DNA of 64,000 nucleotides from DASQFQ01 sp963811595 (GTDB taxonomy: Bacteria > Actinomycetota > Thermoleophilia > Solirubrobacterales > Solirubrobacteraceae), in the NCBI GenBank assembly GCA_963811595.1, contig CAWERW010000006.1, forward strand, positions 1-64,000. Reading direction: 5' to 3'. Both the position numbers and the translations under genes were made by a program. The notes under the pieces are model-generated. The model was not told where the DNA came from. It ran no database searches and saw only the letters and a program-made list of their open reading frames with translations. Positions 34,327-42,214 of the stretch are shown here, one piece after another; the stretch's first letter is position 1; every line of letters begins with the position of its first letter.

Positions 34327-35004
34327 ATGCTCTTCGACCTCAGAGGCGCCGGCCGGCGCCGCACCATCAAGGTGATCTACATCACGCTCGCCTTCCTCAT
34401 GGGCGGCGGCCTCGTGCTGTTCGGCATCGGCGGTGAGGTCTCGGGCGGCCTGGTCGACGCCATCACGGAGCGCGGCTCCGGCGACGACGGCTCGGATCGC
34501 TTCCGCGATGCGGAGAAGGCCGCGCTGGCGCGCACGAAGGCCAACCCGCAGGACGCGGCCGCGTGGGCCGCGCTCGCACGCGCGCGCTTCCAGCTCGCGG
34601 GCATCGGAGAGAACTTCGATCCCGAGAAGGGCACGTTCACGAAGGAGGGCCGGGCCAAGCTCGCTGCGGCGGGCGCCGCCTGGGAGAGCTACCTGGGGCT
34701 CGAGCCCAAGCAACCCGACGACCGCGTTGCGAGCCTGATGGTCCAGGCCTACGGCGCCCTCGGCGATCCGGCGAAGGCGGCGACGGCCCAGGAGGTCATC
34801 ACCGACGCCCGCCCGACCGCCTCGACCTTCACCCAGCTCGCGGTCTTCGCCTACCAGGCCGGCCAGACCCGCAAGGGCGACCTCGCCAAGGACAAGGCGC
34901 TCGAGCTGACGGAGCCCGACATGCGCGAGGCCCTGAAGGGCCAGCTCGAGTCGGCCAAGCAGTCGGCGGCGGGCGCGGCGGCGCAGCCCACCGCGACCCC
35001 GTAG
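34327..35004 (+). CDS. Membrane-anchored TPR-like protein
   Basis: The 225-aa protein has one N-terminal helix (VIYITLAFLMGGGLVLFGIG) and then helical repeats resembling TPRs: NPQDAAAWAALARARFQLAG, VASLMVQAYGALGDPAKA and STFTQLAVFAYQAGQTRKGDLAKDKALEL. Three bp after tatC, so likely co-transcribed. It may assist Tat export or envelope assembly, which is inference from linkage only. Confidence 0.75.
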   Translation: MLFDLRGAGRRRTIKVIYITLAFLMGGGLVLFGIGGEVSGGLVDAITERGSGDDGSDRFRDAEKAALARTKANPQDAAAWAALARARFQLAGIGENFDPEKGTFTKEGRAKLAAAGAAWESYLGLEPKQPDDRVASLMVQAYGALGDPAKAATAQEVITDARPTASTFTQLAVFAYQAGQTRKGDLAKDKALELTEPDMREALKGQLESAKQSAAGAAAQPTATP

Positions 35005-35011
35005 TTCCTTC

Positions 35012-35017
35012 TACACT
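35012..35017 (+). promoter_or_regulatory. Putative -10 element for tRNA-Lys
   Basis: TACACT ends 9 bp before the tRNA-Lys 5' end; no clear -35. Confidence 0.35.
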
Positions 35018-35026
35018 TGCCGCCAC

Positions 35027-35099
35027 GCCCTTGTAGCTCAACTGGCAGAGCAGCGGACTCTTAATCCGAAGGTTCCAGGTTCGATTCCTGGCGGGGGCA
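35027..35099 (+). tRNA. tRNA-Lys (anticodon CUU)
   Basis: The 73-nt cloverleaf has acceptor GCCCTTG/CGGGGGC (with G-T pairs), D arm GCTC/GAGC and anticodon loop CTCTTAA with anticodon CTT. The T arm is CCAGG-TTCGATT-CCTGG, with discriminator A and no encoded CCA. The gene is intact although its 3' end is the insertion site of a 2.3-kb island whose far end repeats the T-arm/acceptor sequence. Confidence 0.96.
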
Positions 35100-35101
35100 T
35101 C
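35077..35101 (+). repeat. Left direct repeat (att-like) at tRNA-Lys 3' end
   Basis: A 25-bp sequence starting AGGTTCGATTCCTGG within the T arm and running 2 bp past the tRNA. It is repeated exactly at 37391-37415. One base upstream and one base downstream of the repeat already differ. Confidence 0.85.
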
Positions 35102-35102
35102 G

Positions 35103-36065
35103 CTAATCGAGCTCGGGCGGCAACGCGAAGGACGCGAACAGCCGCTCGGACACGAACGCGACGATCGCGCTGACGCGCTCACCGTCGAAGGCGAGCACCT
35201 CGAGCGACCTCGCCAGGTAGGGGCCTCCGGGCGTTTCGCGGACATACCAGGCGACGGCCGGCTGCCCGTTGGCCTCCGTGCGGAGCTTGCGCAGCTCCGG
35301 GAGCCCGCTCCGCACGGCGGCGCCGATGACGTCGTCGCGCCCGCGCCACCAGTGCGGATACGGCGGCATCGCGAACGTGACGTCCTCGGCCAGGATGGCA
35401 ACGAGCGCATCGACGTCGCGCCGCTCCCAGGCGGTGACGTAGCGCTCGACGAGCTCGCGCATGCGCGCGTCGCCGAGCGCGCGCCGCGTCGCCTGCTGGG
35501 TGCGGTCCGGCAGTGCTTGCGCGAGCGTCGAGCGCGCGCGCTGGAGCGAGCTGTTGACTGCGGCGGTGGTCGTGTCGAGCTGCTCGGAGACCTCGCGGGC
35601 CGTGAAGCCGAGGACATCGCGCAGGATCAGCACGGCGCGCTGCGCGGGGACGAGATGCTGCAGTGCGGCGACGAACGCCAGCTCGACGCTCTCGCGTTCC
35701 TCGTACCCCGCCTCCGGCGCCAGTGGGTAGGGCTCCAGCCACAGCGACTCACCGAGCGGCTTCCCGGCGCCGGCGTCAGGCTCCGATGACGGGACATCGA
35801 GCGAGAGCACGCGCTTGGACCGTCGTGTCAGCGCGTCCAGGCAGACGTTGGTGGCGATCCGGAACAGCCACGGCCGCAGCGGCCGCGCGCGATCGAACCG
35901 CGCGAGCGCCCGCCAGCACCGCAGCAGGGTCTCCTGCAGGGCGTCCTCGGCGTCGTGCAGCGAGCCGAGCATCCGGTAGCAGTGCGCGTGCAGCGCGTCG
36001 CGATGCGGCTCCACGAGCCGCCGGAACGCTTCCTCGTCACCGCGCAGGGCCGCCTCGAGCTCCAT
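35103..36065 (-). CDS. ECF-type sigma-70 factor with C-terminal SnoaL-like domain
   Basis: The 320-aa protein has region 2 at about residues 10-70 (LHAHCYRMLGSLHDAEDALQ, RCWRALARFD, RPWLFRIATN). Region 4 is at about 140-185 (LVPAQRAVLILRDVLGFTA and TTAAVNSSLQRARSTL). A SnoaL/NTF2-like domain from about 205 follows (ERYVTAWERRDVDALVAIL). This matches the SnoaL-bearing sigma group (SigJ/ECF41 or TIGR02960 type). No anti-sigma gene is adjacent; the extra domain often regulates in cis. ATG at 36065. Divergent from the DHFR-fold gene across 78 bp. Confidence 0.9.
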   Translation of the reverse strand: MELEAALRGDEEAFRRLVEPHRDALHAHCYRMLGSLHDAEDALQETLLRCWRALARFDRARPLRPWLFRIATNVCLDALTRRSKRVLSLDVPSSEPDAGAGKPLGESLWLEPYPLAPEAGYEERESVELAFVAALQHLVPAQRAVLILRDVLGFTAREVSEQLDTTTAAVNSSLQRARSTLAQALPDRTQQATRRALGDARMRELVERYVTAWERRDVDALVAILAEDVTFAMPPYPHWWRGRDDVIGAAVRSGLPELRKLRTEANGQPAVAWYVRETPGGPYLARSLEVLAFDGERVSAIVAFVSERLFASFALPPELD

Positions 36066-36143
36066 CCCGCGATGAGTTTCCCAGCCGCCGGCGGTAGTAG
36101 CGGATATGGGAGAAACCAGGCCAACGAGAAGGGATCTGTGAGC

Positions 36144-36995
36144 ATGAAGCTGACGACGATCACGCACGTCGCTGCCGACGGAGTGATGCAGGGCCTCGGC
36201 GGGGCGGGTGAGGACCGCAGCGGCGGATTCGAGCGCGGCGGATGGGCTCTGCCGCTCTTCGACGACGAGGCCGAGACGTTTCTCGGCGAGGTGTTCCAGC
36301 GCGCCGATGCGTTCCTCTTCGGCCGGCGAACGTACGAGATCTTCGCCGGCTCCTGGGGAACCGGCTCCTGGGGAGCGGATCACGGCAACAACCCGGTCTC
36401 AGTGGCGTTGAACACGCGGCCCAAGTACGTGGCATCGACGACGCTCACCGACCCGGGATGGGCGGACACGACCGTCCTCTCCGGAGACCTCGCGACGGCC
36501 GTCGGCGAGCTCAAGGCCAAGCCGGCGGGTGAGCTCCAGGTACACGGCAGCGGCGCCCTGGTCCGCTGGCTGCTCGAGAACCACCTGGTCGACGAGATCA
36601 CCCTGCTCACCTATCCCGTGGTGGTCGGCCAGGGAACGCGGCTGTTCCCCGCCACCGGCCCGGACACAGCACTTGAACTGGTCGACTCGCAGGCCACGAC
36701 CGGCGGGGTGACGATCCAGGTCTACCGGCCCACCGGGCGCCCGCGGTACGCGAGACACGACCACGACCTAGAGCATCATGCCCGCCACCTACACCTTCGA
36801 CGTCTTCTCCACCCTCGACGGCTACGGCGCCCACAGCGGCAACTGGGGCGGCTACTGGGGCAAGCAAGGCCCCGAGCTGCTCGACCACCGCCTCGCCTTG
36901 TACGACCAGGAGCAGCGGATGGTCTTCGGGGCCGACACGTATCGTGCGCACGCCCAGATGCTGGCCTCGAGCACCGAGGAGTCCGACGCGCGTGA
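36144..36995 (+). CDS. DHFR/RibD C-terminal-fold reductase, probably extended by a lost stop
   Basis: Residues 1-200 form a complete dihydrofolate-reductase-family domain: VAADGVMQG near the start, DAFLFGRRTYEIFAGSW, ELQVHGSGALVRWLLENHLVDEI and LTYPVVVGQGTRLF. After GVTIQVYRPTGRPRYA the frame continues about 80 low-quality residues (HHARHLHLRRLLHPRRL...) that are the shadow of the next gene. In the neighbouring frame a TAG occurs at about 36770, so an indel may have removed the original stop. A GTG at 36138 with GAGAAGGG upstream is an alternative start. Confidence 0.75.
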   Translation: MKLTTITHVAADGVMQGLGGAGEDRSGGFERGGWALPLFDDEAETFLGEVFQRADAFLFGRRTYEIFAGSWGTGSWGADHGNNPVSVALNTRPKYVASTTLTDPGWADTTVLSGDLATAVGELKAKPAGELQVHGSGALVRWLLENHLVDEITLLTYPVVVGQGTRLFPATGPDTALELVDSQATTGGVTIQVYRPTGRPRYARHDHDLEHHARHLHLRRLLHPRRLRRPQRQLGRLLGQARPRAARPPPRLVRPGAADGLRGRHVSCARPDAGLEHRGVRRA

Positions 36996-37353
36996 CCCAT
37001 GGGTCACCCGGATGAGGGACCTGCCGGCAACCGTGGTCTCGACCACACTGGAGGAACCCCTCGACTGGCCGGACGCGACCGTCGTGAGCGGTGACGCCGT
37101 CGACATCGTCGCCCGGCTCAAGGAGGAATCCGAGGTGCCGTTGCGCTCGCACGGCAGCCTGTCGCTGAACCGGGCGCTGATGGCCGCCGGGCTGGTCGAC
37201 CGCGTCCAGGTGACGCTCTTCCCTGTGATCACCGGTCAGACCGGGGTGGACCCGATCTTCCAGGGTGCGCCCGACTTCGACCTCGAGCTGATCGAGAGCC
37301 GGACGCTCGACGGCAATACCCAAGAGCTCATCTACCGGCCCAGCCTCCATTGA
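36778..37353 (+). CDS. DHFR/RibD C-terminal-fold reductase
   Basis: The 191-aa protein has FDVFSTLDGYGAHSGNW (cofactor/substrate loop), RMVFGADTYRAHAQML, SHGSLSLNRALMAAGLVDRVQ and LFPVITGQTGVDPIF. These are landmarks of the dihydrofolate reductase/riboflavin-deaminase C-terminal family. The NADPH substrate is unknown. It is the second gene of the island's rightward pair and overlaps the readthrough tail of the first by 218 bp. Confidence 0.88.
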   Translation: MPATYTFDVFSTLDGYGAHSGNWGGYWGKQGPELLDHRLALYDQEQRMVFGADTYRAHAQMLASSTEESDARDPWVTRMRDLPATVVSTTLEEPLDWPDATVVSGDAVDIVARLKEESEVPLRSHGSLSLNRALMAAGLVDRVQVTLFPVITGQTGVDPIFQGAPDFDLELIESRTLDGNTQELIYRPSLH

Positions 37354-37390
37354 TCTGTCAGCCCGACCTCCCAGGCCGATCTCTCACCCA

Positions 37391-37415
37391 AGGTTCGATT
37401 CCTGGCGGGGGCATC
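37391..37415 (+). repeat. Right direct repeat: duplicated tRNA-Lys 3' end
   Basis: Exact 25-bp copy of 35077-35101 (T arm 3' part, acceptor and 2 bp beyond) without the rest of a tRNA. It marks the distal boundary of the island. Confidence 0.85.
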
Positions 37416-37426
37416 ACCGCCGGCTT

Positions 37427-37452
37427 CCGCCCGGCGCGGGCGCGCCGGGCGG
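37427..37452. terminator. Strong hairpin, probable displaced tRNA-Lys terminator, bidirectional
   Basis: CCGCCCGGCGCG and CGCGCCGGGCGG form a perfect 12-bp stem around GG. It begins 12 bp after the tRNA 3' fragment and ends 8 bp before the stop of the convergent TolB-like gene. It could end transcription from both sides. No U-tract is obvious. Confidence 0.6.
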
Positions 37453-37460
37453 TCAGTCGG

Positions 37461-38525
37461 TCAGTGCGGGCCGTGGCCGTGGCCGCGGCGGGGCCGCCGG
37501 CCCCAGTCGGCCTTGTTGTCCTCCCCGTCGCGCGTGATCTGCCGGAGCTTGGCGCCGGTCACCCACGCGGTCCAGATGCTCGACCCCGGGGTGGGTTGGC
37601 CGTCGGGCCCCAGCGGCCAGTGAGTGAACGCGACACGGGTGCCGTCGGGTGAGAACGACGGGTTCCCGTAGTGGCTGTCCGCGTCGCCGCGCACGATCAC
37701 CCGCTTGTGCGAGCCGTCGGGCAGCATGACCATGATGTGGCCCTCGTTCGGCGCGAACGGGCTGTCGGAGACGTCGAACGCGATCGCCAGTCCGGTCGGG
37801 TGCCAGTCGGGCGCGGACGGGCTCAGCGGCGCGTCCGCGAGCAGCCGCAGGTCCTTTCCGTTGGTGCGGACCTTGTAGATCCGGGTCTGGCAGTTATCGG
37901 GCCCTTCGGCACACGCTGAGCTGAAGCGGACGAACACGATCCAGCGGCCGTCCGGCGAGAACTGCGGCTCGGAGTCGTAGGCCGTGTCCGGGGGCGCGGT
38001 GGTCACCCGCCGCGCGTCCGCTTCGGTGATCAGCTTGCCGCGCCGCGCGCGCGACGGAATCAGGAAGATCCCGGCCACGCCGTCGTCGACGGCGTCGATC
38101 GCCAACGTGTCCCCGTCCGGGGAGAACGCGGGGTCGAAGGCGCCCTCGTATGCCTCCGTTTCCTCGAACGCGGTGAGCTGGCGCGCGTTCCTGCCGTCGG
38201 CGTCGGTCAGCCACACCTGTGCCGCGGCCTGCGGCTCCTCCTCGTTCCCGGAGAAGTTGAACCGCTGGAAGGCGAGCGTGCTGCCGTCCGGCGAGTGGTC
38301 GGAGAACTCGCTGAACGTCATGAACCCGAAGTCCGTCAGCTGGCGGAGGCGGGACCCGTCGGGCTCGACGCTGAACAGGTCGGCCCCGAACTGCTCCTCC
38401 CCCGTTTCGTAGAAGCGGTTGAAGCTGATCCTGCCGTTCTCGCCGTAGAACGTCGCCGTGGCAGGCGCCGCGGCGACCAAGCAGGCGACCACGGTCCCGA
38501 GAACGCACCAGCTCCGGATACGCAT
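37461..38525 (-). CDS. Exported TolB/PD40 beta-propeller protein
   Basis: The 354-aa protein has a signal peptide (RSWCVLGTVVACLVAAAPATA, cleavage after ATA) and repeated PD40 motifs: DHSPDGSTLAFQRF, DPAFSPDGDTLAID, EPQFSPDGRWIVFVRF and NPSFSPDGTRVAFTHW. These motifs build TolB-type propellers. The ending is GRRPRRGHGHGPH. ATG at 38525; ligand unknown. Confidence 0.85.
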   Translation of the reverse strand: MRIRSWCVLGTVVACLVAAAPATATFYGENGRISFNRFYETGEEQFGADLFSVEPDGSRLRQLTDFGFMTFSEFSDHSPDGSTLAFQRFNFSGNEEEPQAAAQVWLTDADGRNARQLTAFEETEAYEGAFDPAFSPDGDTLAIDAVDDGVAGIFLIPSRARRGKLITEADARRVTTAPPDTAYDSEPQFSPDGRWIVFVRFSSACAEGPDNCQTRIYKVRTNGKDLRLLADAPLSPSAPDWHPTGLAIAFDVSDSPFAPNEGHIMVMLPDGSHKRVIVRGDADSHYGNPSFSPDGTRVAFTHWPLGPDGQPTPGSSIWTAWVTGAKLRQITRDGEDNKADWGRRPRRGHGHGPH

Positions 38526-38635
38526 ATCGATCGAACCTCCACTCGTCGGTGTGTTCGACCCTCCTGTGCCGACCCTAACCACAACCGAGGGCGGCGCGCC
38601 AGTACGTGCGTCATGAATTCGCCACACTTCCCCGG

Positions 38636-39367
38636 GTGGGAGAGGCGGGCTTCTTCGGCGAGCGGGTCGCAGCGCGGTACGACGCGGACTCCGCTGCGAT
38701 GTTCGACCCGGCCGTGCTCGACCCGGCCGTGGACGTGCTCGCTGAGCTCGCCGGCGACGGCGCGGCGCTCGAGCTCGCGATCGGGACCGGGCGGCTCGCC
38801 CTGCCGCTGGCCGCGCGCGGCGTGCGCGTGGCGGGGATCGACGACTCCGAGGCGATGCTCGCGCGCCTGCGCGAGAAGCCCGGCGCCGACGCCATCCAGG
38901 CCGCGCTCGGCGACATGACGACGACCCGCGTCGACGGCGACTTCGCGCTCGTCTACCTCGTGTTCAACACGATCGGCAACCTGACCACCCAGGACGCCCA
39001 GGTCGCGTGCTTCCAGAACGCGGCCGACCACCTGCGGCCCGGCGGGCGCTTCGTGATCGAGACCGGGGTGCCGGCGCTCCAGAAGCTGCCGGTCGGCCAG
39101 ACGATCGTCCCGTTCCGCGCCGACGCGGGCGGGCTCGGCTTCGACGTCTACGACGTCGTCACGCAGAACTTCAGCTCCGAGCACATCACGTTCGCCGGCG
39201 GCCGGGTCGAGACCGGGCGCGTCGAGTTCCGCTACGCCTGGCCGGCCGAGCTCGACCTGATGGCCCGCCTGGCCGGGATGGCGCTCGAGCATCGCTGGTC
39301 CGGCTGGGCTCGCGAGCCCTTCACGGCGGTCAGTGAAGGGCATGTTTCCGTGTGGCGGAAGCCCTGA
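38636..39367 (+). CDS. Class I SAM-dependent methyltransferase
   Basis: About 243 residues. GFFGERVAARYDADSA opening, motif I LELAIGTGRLALPLAARG with VAGIDDSEAMLARLR, and motif IV LVYLVFNTIGNLTTQDAQVA. It then shows RPGGRFVIETGVPALQKL, typical of SAM methyltransferases on small molecules. The GTG at 38636 is preferred because homologues begin close to EAGFFGERV. A GTG at 38606 would add ten residues. Confidence 0.85.
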   Translation: MGEAGFFGERVAARYDADSAAMFDPAVLDPAVDVLAELAGDGAALELAIGTGRLALPLAARGVRVAGIDDSEAMLARLREKPGADAIQAALGDMTTTRVDGDFALVYLVFNTIGNLTTQDAQVACFQNAADHLRPGGRFVIETGVPALQKLPVGQTIVPFRADAGGLGFDVYDVVTQNFSSEHITFAGGRVETGRVEFRYAWPAELDLMARLAGMALEHRWSGWAREPFTAVSEGHVSVWRKP

Positions 39368-39392
39368 GCGGACCCCTGCTTTCATTGGGGCG

Positions 39393-41534
39393 ATGACCGA
39401 ACGCGCCGTTCTGCCCGACGCGGGCGCCTCCGACCTCCGCGCGGCAGCCGCCGCGCTGCGCTCCCGCCTCCCCGAGCCGCTCGCCCCGCTCGCGGAGATC
39501 GCCTACAACTACCGCTGGTCCTGGACCCCGGGCGGGCCGGAGCTGTTCGCGTCGATCGACCCGAAGCGCTGGGAGCTGTCGCTCGGCAACCCGGTGCGGG
39601 TGCTGCAGGAGACGCATCCCGAGACGCTGGCGCAGCTCGCCGAGGACGAGGGCTTCCTGGCCCGGCTCGCAGGCCTCGAGGAGAAGGTCGCGAGCAACGG
39701 CGCGGAGCCGATCGCGCCCGCCGGCGTGTCGCCGGAGCGCCCGGTCGCCTTCTTCTGCGCGGAGTACGCCATCCACGGCTCGCTGCCGGTCTACTCGGGC
39801 GGCCTCGGCGTGCTCGCGGGCGACATCCTCAAGGAGGCGTCCGACCGCGCGCTGCCGCTCGTCGCGGTCGGGCTGATGTACCGCCACGGCTACTTCCGCC
39901 AGCGCATCGACGGCTCCGGCTGGCAGCACGAGTACTGGGTCGACACCGATCCCGACCGCGTGCCGGGCGCGCTCGTCACCGGCGAGGACGGCGAGCCGAT
40001 CACGATCTCCGTGCCGATCCCCGGGCGCGACATCGTCGCCCAGGTGTGGCGCGTCGACGTCGGCCGGGTGCCGCTGCTGCTGCTCGACGCCGACCGCCCG
40101 GAGAACAGCGTCGGCGACCGCTGGATCACGTCGCGCCTCTACGTCGGCGACCCCGAGGTGCGGCTGTGGCAGTACGCGCTGCTGGGCGTCGGCGGCGTCC
40201 GCGCGCTCACCGCGCTGGGCGTCGACCCGGGCGTCGTCCACCTCAACGAGGGCCACGCCGCGCTGGCCGGCCTCGAGCTGGCGCGCGCCGCGACCGCCGA
40301 GGGCGGCGTCAGCGCCGAGGAGGCGATGGCCGCCACGCGCGAGCGCACCGTGTTCACCACCCACACGCCCGTCCCGGCCGGCAACGACGCGTACCCCGCC
40401 GACCAGATCGCGGGCGCGCTCGCGCCGCTCGCGCGCGACCTCGGGATCGAGCTCGACACGCTGCTCGCGCGCGGGCGCACGCATCCGGACGAGGCCGCCG
40501 AGCCGTTCGGCGTCACGCAGTTCGCGCTGCGCGAGAGCCGCTCCGCCAACGGCGTCAGCGCCCGCCACGGCGAGGTGGCCCGGGAGATGTGGCAGGACCT
40601 CGGGATCGAGATCGGCCACGTCACCAACGGCGTCCACATCCCGACCTGGATCGGCGGGCCGATGCGCGAGCTGTTCTGCGCGCACCTCGGCGCCGACTGG
40701 GCCGACCGCGCCACCGACCCGGAGACGTGGGCCGCCGTCCGGGAGATCCCGGCGGAGGACCTGTGGGCCGCGCGCTCGGCCCAGCGCAGCGAGCTGATCG
40801 ACCTCGTGCGCGAGCGCAGCGTGACCGACCGCCTCGGCCGCGGCGACACGCTCGAGTACGTGAAGGCCGCCGCCGAGTGCCTCGACCCCGACGCGCTCAC
40901 GCTCGGCTTCGCCCGCCGCGTCGCGACCTACAAGCGCCTCGACCTGCTCCTCAGCGCGGTGGACCGCGCGGTCGCGCTGCTCGGCGACGAGGACCGGCCG
41001 GTGCAGATGATCCTGGCCGGCAAGGCGCACCCGAAGGACGACGAGGGCAAGCGGCTCGTCCAGCGCCTGTTCGGGATGAAGGACCGGCCCGAGGTGTCGC
41101 GCCGCGTCGTCTACCTCGACGACTACGACTTCCGCCTCGGCGCCGCCATGACGCGCGGCTGCGACGTCTGGGTCAACGTCCCGCGTCCCCCGCTCGAGGC
41201 GAGCGGGACGAGCGGGATGAAGTCCGCGATCAACGCCGGCCTCCAGCTCGCGGTGCTCGACGGCTGGTGGCCCGAGGCCTACGACGGCACCAACGGCTGG
41301 GCGATCAGCGGCGAGGTCGACCACGACCACGGCGCCCAGGACTGGCGCCACGCGGCCGAGCTCTACCGGCTGATCGGCGACGAGGTCGTGCCGACGTTCT
41401 ACGACCGCGACGCCGCCGGCCTGCCGCAGCGGTGGCTCGAGATGGTGCGCTCGTCGCTGCGCACGTGCGGGCCGAAATTCGGCGCCGGGCGCATGCTCGA
41501 GGACTACGCCGCGCGCATCTATCCCCCGCGCTGA
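39393..41534 (+). CDS. glgP: Alpha-glucan (maltodextrin/glycogen) phosphorylase, GT35
   Basis: Releases glucose-1-phosphate from alpha-1,4-glucans. The 713-aa protein is the shorter phosphorylase type: IAYNYRWSW, FCAEYAIHGSLPVYSGGLGVLAGD, VHLNEGHAALAGLE, FTTHTPVPAGNDAYP, GHVTNGVHIPTWIG and RRVATYKRLDLLL. The PLP-lysine region is EASGTSGMKSAINAG. ATG at 39393, 25 bp after the methyltransferase. May connect to storage glucan and, with the trehalose genes, to osmolyte metabolism (inference). Confidence 0.95.
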   Translation: MTERAVLPDAGASDLRAAAAALRSRLPEPLAPLAEIAYNYRWSWTPGGPELFASIDPKRWELSLGNPVRVLQETHPETLAQLAEDEGFLARLAGLEEKVASNGAEPIAPAGVSPERPVAFFCAEYAIHGSLPVYSGGLGVLAGDILKEASDRALPLVAVGLMYRHGYFRQRIDGSGWQHEYWVDTDPDRVPGALVTGEDGEPITISVPIPGRDIVAQVWRVDVGRVPLLLLDADRPENSVGDRWITSRLYVGDPEVRLWQYALLGVGGVRALTALGVDPGVVHLNEGHAALAGLELARAATAEGGVSAEEAMAATRERTVFTTHTPVPAGNDAYPADQIAGALAPLARDLGIELDTLLARGRTHPDEAAEPFGVTQFALRESRSANGVSARHGEVAREMWQDLGIEIGHVTNGVHIPTWIGGPMRELFCAHLGADWADRATDPETWAAVREIPAEDLWAARSAQRSELIDLVRERSVTDRLGRGDTLEYVKAAAECLDPDALTLGFARRVATYKRLDLLLSAVDRAVALLGDEDRPVQMILAGKAHPKDDEGKRLVQRLFGMKDRPEVSRRVVYLDDYDFRLGAAMTRGCDVWVNVPRPPLEASGTSGMKSAINAGLQLAVLDGWWPEAYDGTNGWAISGEVDHDHGAQDWRHAAELYRLIGDEVVPTFYDRDAAGLPQRWLEMVRSSLRTCGPKFGAGRMLEDYAARIYPPR

Positions 41535-41551
41535 TCGGGTAGACGGTCGGG

Positions 41552-42214
41552 ATGCCTGACCGCCGGGCCCTCAAGCTGGACCGCCGCACGCAGGCGATGG
41601 GCGCGCTCGCGCTGAGCGCCGCGCTGGGCACCGCCGCGGTCGAGCTCGGCCGCGTGTGGCGCCGCGGGTCGGCGGAGCTGCCGACCGAGACCGAGGACGT
41701 CAGCGAGCTGCTCGAGGCGGCCGGCACCGCCACGCTGGAGACGATCGCGGTCGTCCGTGAGGGCTACAAGGCGGTCTCGACGCGCGAGAACGCGGTCTTC
41801 AACCTGCTCGCGGCGTTCACGGTCACGTTCGCCCTCACGCGCGCGACGACCGCGCTGATCCGCTCCGGCAAGGGCCACGGGGTCCTGCGCGACTTCGTGA
41901 TCGCCGACAAGCGCGTGCACCACTTCGTGCCCGGCATCGCGCTCGCGCTCGCCTCCGGCGGCACCTCGATCTCGGTCCGCAGCAAGCAGCTCGACCGCTG
42001 GCTGGCGCTGCCGTTCGGCGCCGGCGCGGCGCTGGTGCTCGACGAGGCCGCGCTGCTGCTCGAGCTCGACGACGTGTACTGGACCGAGGAGGGCGTGCTG
42101 TCGCTGCAGGTGTCCTTCGCGGCCATCGGCATGCTGGCGGCCGGCGCCCTCGCCGTGCGGCTGCTGCGGCAGGGCGAGACCTCGGTCGGCATCACGCCAG
42201 CGCCAGGATTGTGA
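41552..42214 (+). CDS. Membrane protein of unknown function with HHFVPG motif
   Basis: The 220-aa protein has about four hydrophobic segments (NLLAAFTVTFALTRATTALI, RVHHFVPGIALALASGG, LPFGAGAALVLDEAALLLEL, LSLQVSFAAIGMLAAGALAV). The HHFVPG motif and the Asp/Glu-rich ELDDVYW may be functional. I do not recognise the family. Starts 17 bp after glgP and overlaps the convergent transporter by 23 bp. Confidence 0.72.
   Translation: MPDRRALKLDRRTQAMGALALSAALGTAAVELGRVWRRGSAELPTETEDVSELLEAAGTATLETIAVVREGYKAVSTRENAVFNLLAAFTVTFALTRATTALIRSGKGHGVLRDFVIADKRVHHFVPGIALALASGGTSISVRSKQLDRWLALPFGAGAALVLDEAALLLELDDVYWTEEGVLSLQVSFAAIGMLAAGALAVRLLRQGETSVGITPAPGL

Larger units (their letters stand above)
35100..37415. 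mobile_element. Small tRNA-Lys-integrated genomic island (sigma factor and two DHFR-fold genes)
   Basis: About 2.3 kb lies between two exact 25-bp copies of the tRNA-Lys(CUU) 3' end, the geometry left by site-specific integration into a tRNA gene. The left copy completes a functional tRNA; the right copy is only a 3' fragment. The right copy is followed at 37427 by a strong hairpin that probably was the tRNA's own terminator. Cargo is a sigma factor gene and two divergent reductase genes, with visibly lower GC than flanks. No integrase is present, so it is either a decayed or non-autonomous element. Confidence 0.7.

Noticed and set aside
37391..37415. Second tRNA-Lys gene
   Set aside because: Only the 3' T-arm/acceptor portion is present; no D or anticodon arm precedes it.
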